NCBI RefSeq assembly: GCF_000295095.1
Contig: NZ_JH806634.1
Coordinates: 421,092 to 485,091, forward strand
Source: Actinomyces timonensis DSM 23838
GTDB lineage: Bacteria; Actinomycetota; Actinomycetes; Actinomycetales; Actinomycetaceae
Length of the DNA: 64,000 nt
Direction of reading: 5' to 3'
The translations under genes were made by a program, and so were the position numbers. The notes beneath the pieces were generated by a model that had not been told where the DNA came from, ran no database searches, and was given only the letters and a program-made list of their open reading frames with translations. Of the stretch, positions 7,327-16,219 are shown piece by piece; within the stretch, counting starts at the first letter, position 1; the number at the start of each line of letters is the position of its first letter.

Positions 7327-8293
7327 ATGGAACTGGGGATCGTCACCGACTCACTCGCCCACCTGCCCTTCGAGGAGATGCTCGACGCCGTCGCCGGCCT
7401 GGGCATCACAAGCATCGAGCTGCCCACCGGGGGCTGGTCGTCGGCTCCTCACCTCGACCTGGCCGGGCTGACGTCCGACGCCGCCGCGCGCGACCGCTTC
7501 ACCGGGGCCATCGCCGAGCGGGGGCTGCGCATCAGCGCCCTCAACATCAACGGCAACCAGCTCCACCCCGTCATCGGCGAGCGGGTCGATGAGCTCATCC
7601 ACCGCACTGTCGACCTGGCGCAGATGCTGGGCGTGGGAACCGTCGTGCTCATGTCCGGGCTGCCCGGGGGAGCGGCGGGGGACAGCACGCCCAACTGGGT
7701 CACCACATCCTGGCCGCCCGAGACCCAGGCGATCCTGGACTACCAGTGGAACGAGGTCGCCATCCCCTACTGGCGGGAACTGGCCGCGTACGGCCGGGAG
7801 CGCGGGGTGCGCTTCGCCGTCGAGATGCACGGGTCCCAGCTGGTCTACAACGCGGCCACCCTCCTTCGGTTGCGGGACGCCGTGGGGAAGACGGTGGGAG
7901 CGAATCTCGACCCCTCCCACCCCATGTGGATGGGGGGCCGACCCCTGCGCCATGACCAGCGCGCTGGCCGGAGCCATCCACCACGTCCACGCCAAGGACG
8001 CCCGCATCAACGAGCGGATCACCGCCGTCAACGGCCTCCTGGACACCCAGGGAGTCGAGCGCGCCGCCGACCGCGCCTGGAACTATGTGACGCTCGGCCT
8101 GGGGCGCCCCGGCGGGCGCCAGTTCTGGGGGCGCTTCCTGGCCGATCTGCGCGCCGCGGGCTACGACGGCGTGCTGTCCATCGAGCACGAGGACGTCCTG
8201 CTCGACGCCGTCGAGGGCGTCGCCGCCACAGTCGCCCTGCTCCGCGAGGTCATGCCCGTCGCCCCGGCGAGCTGGAAGCCCCAGGACATCTGA
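7327..8293 (+). pseudogene. sugar phosphate isomerase/epimerase (IolE/IolH-like TIM barrel), frameshifted
   Basis: The reading starts 1 base after the dehydrogenase frame with MELGIVTDSLAHLPFEEML and follows a xylose-isomerase-like TIM barrel through FAVEMHGSQLVYN and NLDPSHPMWMG. There a run of six G (7932-7937) shifts the frame. Removing one G restores GADPCAMTSALAGAIHHVHAKDARIN and reads on to SWKPQDI and the stop at 8291-8293, giving a normal 321-residue protein. The second half carries the HHVHAKD and SIEHED metal-site motifs. It could be a fixed mutation, slippage-prone phase variation, or a sequencing error in the homopolymer. Confidence 0.8.
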
Positions 8294-8318
8294 GCCGCGG
8301 TGCCCCAGGCGGGCCAGA

Positions 8319-9059
8319 TCACGGCCGGCCCGGTCCCTGGCGGCCGACCCCCGTGCCCGCCGTCGACTCGCGCACCACGAGCTCGACGGGCAGCACAAGA
8401 TCCCCGGGCTCCTCTCCCTCCAGGAGCCCGGGGACGGCCGCGACCGCCCGCCGACCGAGCTCGCGCGCGGGCTGCGCCACGGAGGTGAGCGCCGGGGAGA
8501 CCAGGGCAGCCCAGGGGATATCGTCGAAACCGCAGACGGCCACATCCTCGGGCACCCTCAGCCCCCGGCGCGCCAGCGCGCCCAGCAGGTGGATGGCCAG
8601 GAGGTCGTCGCCGGCGAAGAAGCAGTCGATACCGGGGTGGGCATCCAGCATGCGCACGGCCTGGTCGACGGCGTCGCCCGTGCGCCGCTCGGCGGTGCCG
8701 ATCGCGGGAACGCCCAGCCCGAGCTCGGTGGCGCGCTGGACGAAGGACTCGATCCGCGCCGACGAGGTGGGCATGCCCTCGGGCGCCCCCAGCACCGCCG
8801 CGCGTCGGCGGCCCAGCGCCGCGAAGTGCTCCGCCACCATGCGCCCGCCACCCCGGTTGTCCACGGACACGCTCATCACTGACGACCCGGCCACCGGCTC
8901 ATCGATGAGCACGAGTGGGGGGCGCGTCCCTGAGCGGCCGTCATCCAGCAGGGTCAGGGCGTCAGGGGTGAACGGGGCGATGAGGACGGCGGCGCAGTCC
9001 GAGGCGAGCGCGTCCTCGAGGTACTAGCGCTCCCTGCCCGCGCGCCGGGTGAGCCGGTC
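8319..9059 (-). pseudogene. LacI-family regulator, N-terminal DNA-binding domain lost and nonsense codon
   Basis: The periplasmic-binding-like part is well preserved: ASDCAAVLIAPF, LVLIDEPV, SVSVDNRGGGRMVAEHF, DCFFAGDDLLAIHLLGAL and the C-terminal CGFDDIPWAALVSPALTSV. Reading upstream, the same frame meets TAG at 9024-9026, where homologues usually have RER(Q/E)YLEDAL, so a CAG to TAG change is likely. Before it only DRLTRRAGRER can be recognised. No helix-turn-helix of about 60 residues is encoded between there and the next gene at 9238, so that end appears deleted. It lies beside its probable operator and targets. Confidence 0.78.
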
Positions 9060-9237
9060 ACCGCTGGGAGGAGCGGTAGTTCCGGGATGCCTCGGTCAGG
9101 CGCGGGAGGAGCGCGAGCAGCGCGCGCCGGGTGACGGATTGGCATCAATGATAGCCGTGGGGGCACGAGTGGTCCGGGGAGGCCGTGGGCGACCGTAGGA
9201 TGCCGACACCTCTATTCCCTGAATCGAAGGTTCCCGA

Positions 9238-9525
9238 ATGAGCGAGCTTCCCCGTCTTGCCGCCGGTGGCGCCGCGGTCGCGCTCTCGCTCGGCCTCGTG
9301 GCCTCGCCTGCTTTCGCCGCGGACCCCAGCAATACCGACAGCGGTTCCGCCAGCGGCACCCAGGCTGCCACGGTCACCGTCACCGCTCCGAAGACCGACG
9401 CCGCCCCCGCCGCCTCCCAGCCCGGCTCCCTGGCGCGCACGGGCGCCTCGACAGTCCTCGGCGTTCTCGCCATCGGCCTCGTGACGGCCGGCATTGTCAT
9501 GCGCGCCGCCTCGCGCGGCATCTGA
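9238..9525 (+). CDS. small LPXTG-like cell-surface protein
   Basis: The 95-residue product has a signal peptide (hydrophobic segment about 9-27 ending SPAFA-AD), a Ser/Thr/Pro/Ala-rich middle of about 40 residues, and a sortase signal: LARTG near residue 65, a hydrophobic helix, and a short basic tail (MRAASRGI). After sortase cleavage only about 40 residues would remain on the wall. Such miniature anchored proteins occur in Actinomyces. No binding domain is present. A strong terminator follows directly. Confidence 0.75.
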   Translation: MSELPRLAAGGAAVALSLGLVASPAFAADPSNTDSGSASGTQAATVTVTAPKTDAAPAASQPGSLARTGASTVLGVLAIGLVTAGIVMRAASRGI

Positions 9526-9536
9526 AAACAGCGACT

Positions 9537-9561
9537 GGGCGGGACCACCACGGTCCCGCCC
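9537..9561 (+). terminator. 10-bp GC-rich hairpin after the surface protein
   Basis: Gggcgggacc (9537-9546) pairs perfectly with 9552-9561 across accac, starting 11 bases after the stop codon. No T-run follows, which is common for actinobacterial terminators. Confidence 0.65.
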
Positions 9562-9681
9562 CCGCCGCGTCGCTGCCAGCGGAGAGAGGGGGCCGGGGCG
9601 CCGAGCGCCGCCACCGCCTCGGGCTGTCGCAGTGGGCGAGCCCGATTCATGTCAGCGCCCTGGCCTAGGCTTGGGCTCACG

Positions 9682-12603
9682 ATGAGCAACGCGATGAACA
9701 CCCTCTTCTCCGGCCTGACCATGCCCGGCGCAGCGGCGGGCTCGGGGGCGGGCGCCGCCCGCCCCCCGGCGGAGGCCGCCCTGCCCTCGCTCGCCCCCAG
9801 CGCCTCCGGCTGGGACGACGACTCCTGGGCCAGCGTCGAGCCCCCGGACGACGGCGCCCCGGAGCCCGAGGAGAGCGCGCCGCCGGAGGATGCCGACGCC
9901 GTCGCCCCCACCTGGGAGGAGCGCCAGGCGGAGGTCTCCGATCTCGTCGCCCGGGCGCAGGCGAATGCTGCCCGCGCCCGCGCCGCTGCCGAGGGGACCG
10001 CCACTGCCGACCCCCGCGGCCACGGCGCCGGAGCCTGGGACTCCCCCGGCGCTCTCCGCCCCGAGGAGCTCGTCACCGGTCTCAACCCGGCCCAGGCCGC
10101 CGCCGTCACCCACGCCGGAGCCCCCCTGCTCATCATCGCCGGCGCCGGGAGCGGCAAGACCCGCGTCCTCACCCACCGCATCGCCCATCTGCGCGCCACC
10201 GGGCGGGCTCGTCCCGGGGAGATCCTGGCGATCACCTTCACCAACAAGGCCGCGGCCGAGATGCGCGAGCGCGTGGCGTCCCTCGTCGGGCCCGCCGGGG
10301 GGCGCATGTGGGTCTCCACCTTCCACTCGGCCTGCGTGCGCATCCTGCGCCGCGAGCACGAGGCCGCCGGCCTGCGCTCCACCTTCTCCATCTACGACGC
10401 CGCCGACTCCACGCGCCTCATCACCCTCATCGTGCGCGAGCTCGGCATCGACCCCAAGCGCTTCACCCCCAAGACCTTCGCCCACCGCATCTCCGACCTC
10501 AAGAACGAGCTCGTCACCCCCGCCGAGTACGCGGAGAAGGCGGTGACCACCAACCCCTTCGAGCGCTACCTCGCCGAGGTCTACACCGCCTACGCCTCAC
10601 GCCTGGCCTCCGCCAACGCCCTGGACTTCGACGATCTCATCATGCGCACGGTCCAGCTCCTCCAGGACAAGCCCGCGGTGGCGGAGATGTACCGGCGCCG
10701 CTTCCGCCACATCCTCGTCGACGAGTACCAGGACACCAACCACGCCCAGTACGTCCTCGTGCGCGAACTCGTCGGCGGCCCCGGCACCTCCGGCGCGGGC
10801 TCGGCCCTGCCCCCGGCCGAGCTCACCGTGGTGGGGGACTCCGACCAGTCCATCTACGCCTTCCGCGGCGCCACCATCCGCAACATCGAGGAGTTCGAGC
10901 AGGACTACCCCTCGGCCCGCACCATCCTGCTGGAGCAGAACTACCGCTCCACCCAGAACATCCTCGACGCCGCCAACGCCGTCATCTCCCGCAACACCGG
11001 GCGCCGCCCCAAGAACCTCTTCACCGACTCCGGCCCCGGCGCCCCCATCACCGGCTACGTGGCCGACTCCGAGCACGACGAGGCCCGCTGGATCTCCTCC
11101 GAGATCGACCGCCTCGCCGATGAGCACGGCGTGCGCCCCCGCGATATCGCCATCTTCTACCGCACCAACGCCCAGTCCCGCGCCCTGGAGGAGGTCTTCA
11201 TCCGCGGTGGCCAGCCCTACAAGGTCATCGGCGGCACCCGCTTCTACGAGCGGCGCGAGATCAAGGACGCCATCGCCTACCTGCGCGCGGTCGACAACCC
11301 GGACGACGACGTCTCCCTGCGCCGCATCCTCAACGTCCCCAAGCGCGGCCTGGGGGAGAAGGCCGAGGCCGCGCTCGCCGAGCACGGCGCGCGCCACCGC
11401 GTCTCCTTCTCCGACGCCATCGCCGACGCCGCCGGGGCGCCCCGCCCGGGCCTGACCGAGGCCGAGGCCGAGGCACAGGGGGCCCCGGAGGTCGAGGGCC
11501 TGGCCACCCGCGCCCGCACACAGGTCACCCGCTTCCACGAGCTCCTCGAGGGCCTGCGCCACCAGCAGGCCGCGGGCGACGGCGTCGCCGACATCCTCGA
11601 CTCCGCCCTCGACGCCTCCGGCTACCTCGCCGAGCTGCGCGCCTCCGACGACCCGCAGGACGCCACCCGCGTGGAGAACCTCGCCGAGCTCCACTCGGTG
11701 GCGGCGGACTTCCAAGCCGCGAACCCCGACGGCACCCTCGCCGACTTCCTCGAGCGCGTCAGCCTCGTCGCCGACTCCGACCAGCTCCCCTCCGCCGAGG
11801 ACGCCGCCGGCGAGGAGGCCGCCGCCCAGGCCCGCGAGGCCGCCGAGCAGGGCCAGATCACCCTCATGACCGTCCACACCGCCAAGGGCCTGGAGTTCCC
11901 GGTCGTCTTCGTCACCGGTATGGAGGACGGCACCTTCCCGCACTCCCGGGCGCTGGCTGAGGACTCCGAGCTCGCCGAGGAGCGGCGCCTGGCCTACGTG
12001 GCCCTCACCCGCGCGCGCGAGCGCCTCTACGTCACCCGCGCCGCCGTGCGCTCCGCCTGGGGGCAGACGAGCGCCATGCCCGCCTCCCGCTTCCTCGACG
12101 ACATCCCGCCCGAGACCATGGACTGGAAGCGCCTGGCCTCCTCCATGGACGCCCTGCGCGGGGGCGGGACCGGCTGGGGGAGCAGCTGGGGCGACGGCGG
12201 CAGCGGCTACAGGGGTTCCCGCTCCCGGGGCTCCTGGCACTCCGACGACGACGATTTCGCGCCCCCGATCGGTGCCCGCCCCGCGCGCACCGGCAAGATC
12301 GGGCGCGTGGAGACCGCCAAGGACCGCGCCGCCAAGCGGGCCGCTGAGAAGAAGGGATCCGCCCCGGTCCGCCTCGACGGCAGCGAGAAGGCCGCCAGCG
12401 GCGGGGGAGAGGAGGAGCTCCCCGCGGCGGTCCAGGGCCTGCGCGTGGGAGACTCCGTGCGCCACGACTCCTACGGCGTCGGCACAGTCGTCGCCCTGGA
12501 GGGGCAGGGCCGATCGAAGGTCGCCCGCGTGGAGTTCACCATCGACGGCGCGCGCGCCGTCAAGCGCCTCATGCTGCGCCTGGCGCCCCTGGCCAAGGCC
12601 TGA
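9682..12603 (+). CDS. pcrA: ATP-dependent DNA helicase PcrA/UvrD
   Basis: The 973-residue product is an SF1A helicase preceded by an acidic, Ala/Pro-rich extension of about 130 residues. Visible motifs are LNPAQAAAV (Q motif), GAGSGKT near residue 153, DEYQDTNH (Walker B), GDSDQSIYAFRGA, QNYRST, TVHTAKGLEFPVVF and VALTRARERLYV. The C-terminus ends in the PcrA Tudor-like segment (GDSVRHDSYGVGTVVALEG). It unwinds DNA 3' to 5' in nucleotide excision repair and in clearing RNA polymerase. ATG 9682 is preferred over 9649 because a TAGGCT -10-like element lies just upstream, suggesting a leaderless message; this is an inference. Confidence 0.93.
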   Translation: MSNAMNTLFSGLTMPGAAAGSGAGAARPPAEAALPSLAPSASGWDDDSWASVEPPDDGAPEPEESAPPEDADAVAPTWEERQAEVSDLVARAQANAARARAAAEGTATADPRGHGAGAWDSPGALRPEELVTGLNPAQAAAVTHAGAPLLIIAGAGSGKTRVLTHRIAHLRATGRARPGEILAITFTNKAAAEMRERVASLVGPAGGRMWVSTFHSACVRILRREHEAAGLRSTFSIYDAADSTRLITLIVRELGIDPKRFTPKTFAHRISDLKNELVTPAEYAEKAVTTNPFERYLAEVYTAYASRLASANALDFDDLIMRTVQLLQDKPAVAEMYRRRFRHILVDEYQDTNHAQYVLVRELVGGPGTSGAGSALPPAELTVVGDSDQSIYAFRGATIRNIEEFEQDYPSARTILLEQNYRSTQNILDAANAVISRNTGRRPKNLFTDSGPGAPITGYVADSEHDEARWISSEIDRLADEHGVRPRDIAIFYRTNAQSRALEEVFIRGGQPYKVIGGTRFYERREIKDAIAYLRAVDNPDDDVSLRRILNVPKRGLGEKAEAALAEHGARHRVSFSDAIADAAGAPRPGLTEAEAEAQGAPEVEGLATRARTQVTRFHELLEGLRHQQAAGDGVADILDSALDASGYLAELRASDDPQDATRVENLAELHSVAADFQAANPDGTLADFLERVSLVADSDQLPSAEDAAGEEAAAQAREAAEQGQITLMTVHTAKGLEFPVVFVTGMEDGTFPHSRALAEDSELAEERRLAYVALTRARERLYVTRAAVRSAWGQTSAMPASRFLDDIPPETMDWKRLASSMDALRGGGTGWGSSWGDGGSGYRGSRSRGSWHSDDDDFAPPIGARPARTGKIGRVETAKDRAAKRAAEKKGSAPVRLDGSEKAASGGGEEELPAAVQGLRVGDSVRHDSYGVGTVVALEGQGRSKVARVEFTIDGARAVKRLMLRLAPLAKA

Positions 12604-12680
12604 CGCCGCGCCCCGTCCTCCGGGGCATCTCCTCCCCACGGACGACTGACGCCCGCCTTGCCCCAGGCCACAATGGCCCT

Positions 12681-13577
12681 ATGAGACGCGCGATGAGACA
12701 GCACTCGTCAACGGATATGCGACTGTGGGGGCTCCAGCTCCTCCTCGGCTTCCTCGCGTACCTTCTGGGCCAGATCGCGCTGCTCCTCACCATGGTGATC
12801 GGCATCGGCGCCACCGGCGGAGGGCGGCTCTCATCCACGTCGCCCACCGAGGTCCTGTCGCACCCGGTCGCCTTCCTGGCCGGCTCTATCGCTGCAGCAC
12901 TGGTCTGCCTGGTGGCCTATCGAGCAGCCATGCAGCGCCTCCGGCGCGACGGCGTCCCCGAGCTCGCGCCCCTCGGCGCCCTGCGCGAGATCGGCAAGGG
13001 GCTCGCACTCGGCGCGGCGGTCGTCGCTATCTCCATGGGCATCCTCGCTCTTCTCGGCGTCTACCAGGCCAGCGATATCCGCTGGGACACCGGGGCCCTG
13101 GGCGGGCTGGGCAGCGGGATCCTCGCCGGTGTGGGCGAGGAGATCCTCGTCCGGGGAACGCTCCAACGGATCCTGACCGGCTTCGTCGGCCCACTATGGG
13201 CACTGGGAATCATCTCCGCGCTTTTCGGCGCCAGCCATATCCTCAACGCCGGCGCCACCACTCTCGGCATCATCGCGATTGCCTTGGAGGCCGGTCTTCT
13301 CCTGGGCGGCGCCTACCTCCTGACGGGGCGCCTGTGGCTGCCGATCGGGATACACATCGCCTGGAACGCCGTCCAGGGAGGGGTCTTCGGCTCCACCATC
13401 TCCGGCATCGACGGCACGAGGGGCCTCGCCCGGGCCTCATGGTCCGGCCCGGAACTCCTCACCGGCGGGACCATGGGCATGGAGGGATCACTCGTGACAG
13501 TCATCGTCGGCCTCATCACCGGGATCACGCTGCTTGTCATGGCTCATCGCCGGGGCCGGCTCACGCGCGCCGAGTGA
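12681..13577 (+). CDS. CPBP family intramembrane glutamic endopeptidase
   Basis: The 298-residue protein has about eight hydrophobic segments and the CPBP (Abi) motifs: GEEILVRG with E153, E154 and R158, FGASHILN with H186, and HIAWNAVQG with H225 and N229. These form the metal-independent active site of Rce1/CPBP proteases. Members process prenylated proteins, bacteriocin precursors or anchors; the substrate here is unknown. It lies between pcrA and a strong bidirectional terminator. Confidence 0.88.
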   Translation: MRRAMRQHSSTDMRLWGLQLLLGFLAYLLGQIALLLTMVIGIGATGGGRLSSTSPTEVLSHPVAFLAGSIAAALVCLVAYRAAMQRLRRDGVPELAPLGALREIGKGLALGAAVVAISMGILALLGVYQASDIRWDTGALGGLGSGILAGVGEEILVRGTLQRILTGFVGPLWALGIISALFGASHILNAGATTLGIIAIALEAGLLLGGAYLLTGRLWLPIGIHIAWNAVQGGVFGSTISGIDGTRGLARASWSGPELLTGGTMGMEGSLVTVIVGLITGITLLVMAHRRGRLTRAE

Positions 13578-13612
13578 GGAGCCCTTCCCCGCCCGCCGGT
13601 GAGGGAAAGAAG

Positions 13613-13646
13613 ACTGCGCCGCGCGCTCGATGGCGCGCGGCGCAGT
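13613..13646. terminator. perfect 14-bp bidirectional terminator hairpin
   Basis: Bases 13613-13626 and 13633-13646 are exact reverse complements around a 6-base loop. It lies 36 bases after the CPBP stop and 34 bases before the end of the convergent CDF gene. Confidence 0.8.
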
Positions 13647-13679
13647 TGAGGCTGGAGTAGGGGCCGGGGGAGGCGCGGC

Positions 13680-14597
13680 TCAGGCCCGGCGGATGTCGGG
13701 CTCCAGGAAGATCGTCGCGGACACCCCCGGCAGCGCCTCGCGCACCCGGGCCTCGGCGGCGTCGATCGACTCGGCGATCGACACGCCCGCCGCCTCGAGA
13801 GGCACAGCCACCTTGGCCGCCACGAGCAGCGTCTCGGGCCCGGTGTGGATCGTGCGCAGGTAGACCACGGACTCCAGCGCCCCGCCCGGGATGGCCGCGA
13901 GGATCGCGTCGCGGTGCTCCGGCGTCGCCGACTCTCCCAGCAGCAGGGAGGACATCTCGAAGGCCAGGAACATGGCGATGACGACGAGCAGCAGGCCGAT
14001 CGCCGCTGAGCCGACGGCGTCCCATCGCCCGTCCCCAGTCAGCAGCGTCATGGACACGCCGCCCAGGGCGAAGACGAGGCCGAGGAGCGCGCCGATGTCC
14101 TCCAGGAGGACCAAGGGGATCTCTGGTGCTCGGGAGTCGCGGATGTAGCCCAGCAGGCCGCGCTGGCCGCGCGCGCCGTGGGCCTCGTGCAGAGCGGTGC
14201 GCAGGCTGAAGCCCTCCAGCCCGATCGACACCGCGAGGACCGCCACAGGCACCCACTTCCATGAGTCGATGGCGTGCGGGTGGCTGAACTTCTCCCAGGC
14301 CTCGTACAGGGCGAACAGGCCGCCCAGGGTGAACAGGACGATCGAGACGATGAAGGCCGCCAGGTAGCGGGAGCGCCCATAGCCGAACTGGTGCTGCTCG
14401 TCCGCCGCTCTCTTGGCCCTCTTGCCGCCGAGGAGCAGGATCGCCTGGTTCCCTGAGTCCGCCAGGGAGTGGACCGACTCGGCGAGCATCGACGACGAGC
14501 CGGTGAGCAGCCAGGCGACGGCCTTGGTGAGGGCGATGCCGACGTTGGCGGACAGCGCGGCGATGATGGCCTTGCCGCCGGAATGGTCGTGGGCCAC
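13680..14597 (-). CDS. cation diffusion facilitator family transporter
   Basis: The 305-residue product has the CDF layout: six hydrophobic segments, with SMLAESVHSLADSGNQ (the HxxxD metal site of TM2) near residue 40, FGYGRSRYLAAF before TM3, and a partner metal site in TM5 (VLLEDIGALLGL, ED instead of the usual HxxxD). The C-terminal cytoplasmic domain of about 80 residues is present (TIHTGPETLLVAAKVAV). It exports divalent cations such as Zn, Mn or Fe against protons. The altered TM5 site places it in a subgroup whose metal cannot be named. The ATG has an AAGGAGGACC leader. Confidence 0.85.
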   Translation of the reverse strand: MAHDHSGGKAIIAALSANVGIALTKAVAWLLTGSSSMLAESVHSLADSGNQAILLLGGKRAKRAADEQHQFGYGRSRYLAAFIVSIVLFTLGGLFALYEAWEKFSHPHAIDSWKWVPVAVLAVSIGLEGFSLRTALHEAHGARGQRGLLGYIRDSRAPEIPLVLLEDIGALLGLVFALGGVSMTLLTGDGRWDAVGSAAIGLLLVVIAMFLAFEMSSLLLGESATPEHRDAILAAIPGGALESVVYLRTIHTGPETLLVAAKVAVPLEAAGVSIAESIDAAEARVREALPGVSATIFLEPDIRRA

Positions 14598-14761
14598 GAG
14601 TGGTCCTCCTTGAGTTGAGCGGCCGCGCGTCCAGGAGCGCGCGTCATGGCGAGGCTACCGCGAGCGGGCGCTGAGACCGCCGTCATCTCACCCGTATGGG
14701 CCACCACCAGCATAAACGTCAGATGTCTGTTGAGGTGAAGATCACAAAAGGGTGAAGCTGG

Positions 14762-14777
14762 AGCGACTGAAGTCGCT
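14762..14777. promoter_or_regulatory. candidate operator of the alpha-glucoside ABC operon
   Basis: Agcgact (14762-14768) faces its exact complement agtcgct (14771-14777) across two bases, about 105 bases before the binding-protein gene and 165 bases from the divergent CDF gene. It is the only clear short palindrome in this 283-base intergenic region. No repressor gene is linked to the operon. Confidence 0.4.
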
Positions 14778-14881
14778 AGCAGCCCGGTCTAGTGTTGCGT
14801 AGGTCATAGTCGTCACTGTCTGTGAACGATGCGCGGGCGCTCGCCGCCCCGCCACCGATGAGGTTCAAGGAGGAGACTCAT

Positions 14882-16162
14882 ATGACGAGCTCGCTACCCC
14901 GCCGTCGATTCATCCAGGGGTCAGCCCTGGCGGCGGCCGGCGCCGCCGTGGCGGCCTGCAGTGGAGGGGCCGGCGCCAGCACTGAGATCACCGGGACGGG
15001 GCCGATCACCTGGGTCCAGGGCAAGGACAACTCCGGTGGCATGGTCAAGAAGAGGATCGAGCAGTGGAACGCTGAGAACCCGGGCGAGGAGGTCACGCTC
15101 ATCGAGCTCTCCTCCGAGGCGGACCAGCAGCGCCAGTCCATGATCAACAACGCCCAGACGAAGTCCGACGCCTACGACGTCATCTCGGTGGACCTCGTGT
15201 GGGTCGCTGAGTTCGCCGCGCACCGCTGGATCATCGAGCTCCCCCAGGAGAAGCTCACCAGCCCTGACGTCATCGAATCGGTCTGGGACACCGGCATCTA
15301 CCGCGACAAGCTCTTCGCGATGCCCTTCTCCACCGACTCCTCGATGATGTACTACCGCAAGGACCTCCTCGCCGAGGCGGGCATCAATGAGCCCCCCAAG
15401 GACTGGGAGGGCATCAAGAAGGCGATCGACGCCGTGCGCGCCCTGCCGGGGCACTCCGACATCGGCGGCTTCGGCGGGCAGTACTCCAAGTACGAGGGGC
15501 TGACCTGCTGCTCGTCGGAGTTCATCAACACCGCCGGTGGTTCCTTCTACGACGAGCAGGGTGAGGTCACGATCAACTCCCCGGAGTCCATCGCCGGGCT
15601 CCAGAACCTCATGGACGCCTTCTCGGGCGGCTACATCCCGAGTGAGGCCCTGGAGTGGAAGGAGGAGGACGGCCGCAACGCCTTCGAGTCCGGCAAACTG
15701 CTCTTCTACCGCCAGTGGGCCTACCAGTACAAGAACGATACGGAGTCCCTGGGCCCGGACAAATTCGCCGTCGCCCCCCTGCCGACGATCGACGGGAAGA
15801 ATTTCGTCCCCACTCTCGGCGGCCACAACTGCGCGATCTCCGCCTACTCGAAGAACAAGGCCACGGCGCTGCGGTTCATCCAGTGGTTCACTTCCCTGGA
15901 CTCCGAGCGCTACGCCCTGGAAACGCAGACGCTGGCCCCGATCGTCTCCTCCCTGTACGAGGACCCGGAACAGCTCAAGACGTTCCCCTTCCTGCCGACC
16001 CTGCGGGAGTCCCTCGACTCGGCCAGGAGCCGTCCCAAGGCCGTCTACTACGGCGATGTCACCGCCGCGATCCAGGACGCCTTCTACCCGGCGATCAAGG
16101 GACAGACCACCGCCGAGGCGGCGATCACCGGTTTGGAGGCGACGCTCAAGAGCATGTCCTGA
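14882..16162 (+). CDS. ABC transporter sugar-binding lipoprotein (CUT1, LpqY-like)
   Basis: The 426-residue product begins with a twin-arginine-like signal (PRRRFIQG, then an Ala-rich helix) and a lipobox AVAAC with Cys at about 23. It should therefore be a membrane-tethered extracytoplasmic receptor. The body is a family 1 solute-binding protein: ITWVQGKDNSGGMVKKRIEQW, DVISVDLVWVAEFAAHRWI, FAMPFSTDSSMMYYRKDLL and GGHNCAISAYSKNK. This is the pattern of trehalose/maltose-type receptors. AAGGAGGA precedes ATG 14882. It heads an operon with two permease genes. The sugar is inferred from family and from the nearby alpha-glucosidase. Confidence 0.85.
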   Translation: MTSSLPRRRFIQGSALAAAGAAVAACSGGAGASTEITGTGPITWVQGKDNSGGMVKKRIEQWNAENPGEEVTLIELSSEADQQRQSMINNAQTKSDAYDVISVDLVWVAEFAAHRWIIELPQEKLTSPDVIESVWDTGIYRDKLFAMPFSTDSSMMYYRKDLLAEAGINEPPKDWEGIKKAIDAVRALPGHSDIGGFGGQYSKYEGLTCCSSEFINTAGGSFYDEQGEVTINSPESIAGLQNLMDAFSGGYIPSEALEWKEEDGRNAFESGKLLFYRQWAYQYKNDTESLGPDKFAVAPLPTIDGKNFVPTLGGHNCAISAYSKNKATALRFIQWFTSLDSERYALETQTLAPIVSSLYEDPEQLKTFPFLPTLRESLDSARSRPKAVYYGDVTAAIQDAFYPAIKGQTTAEAAITGLEATLKSMS

Positions 16163-16219
16163 GCGCCCAGCGCGATCCAGCAGTCGTACCAAGTACTCAG
16201 AAGGAAACGAGAAGAGCCT

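Noticed and set aside
9649-9681. Upstream ATG for pcrA at 9649
   Set aside because: It would add 11 residues across a TAGGCT -10-like element, and the sequence before 9682 is not conserved-looking. The later ATG was preferred.
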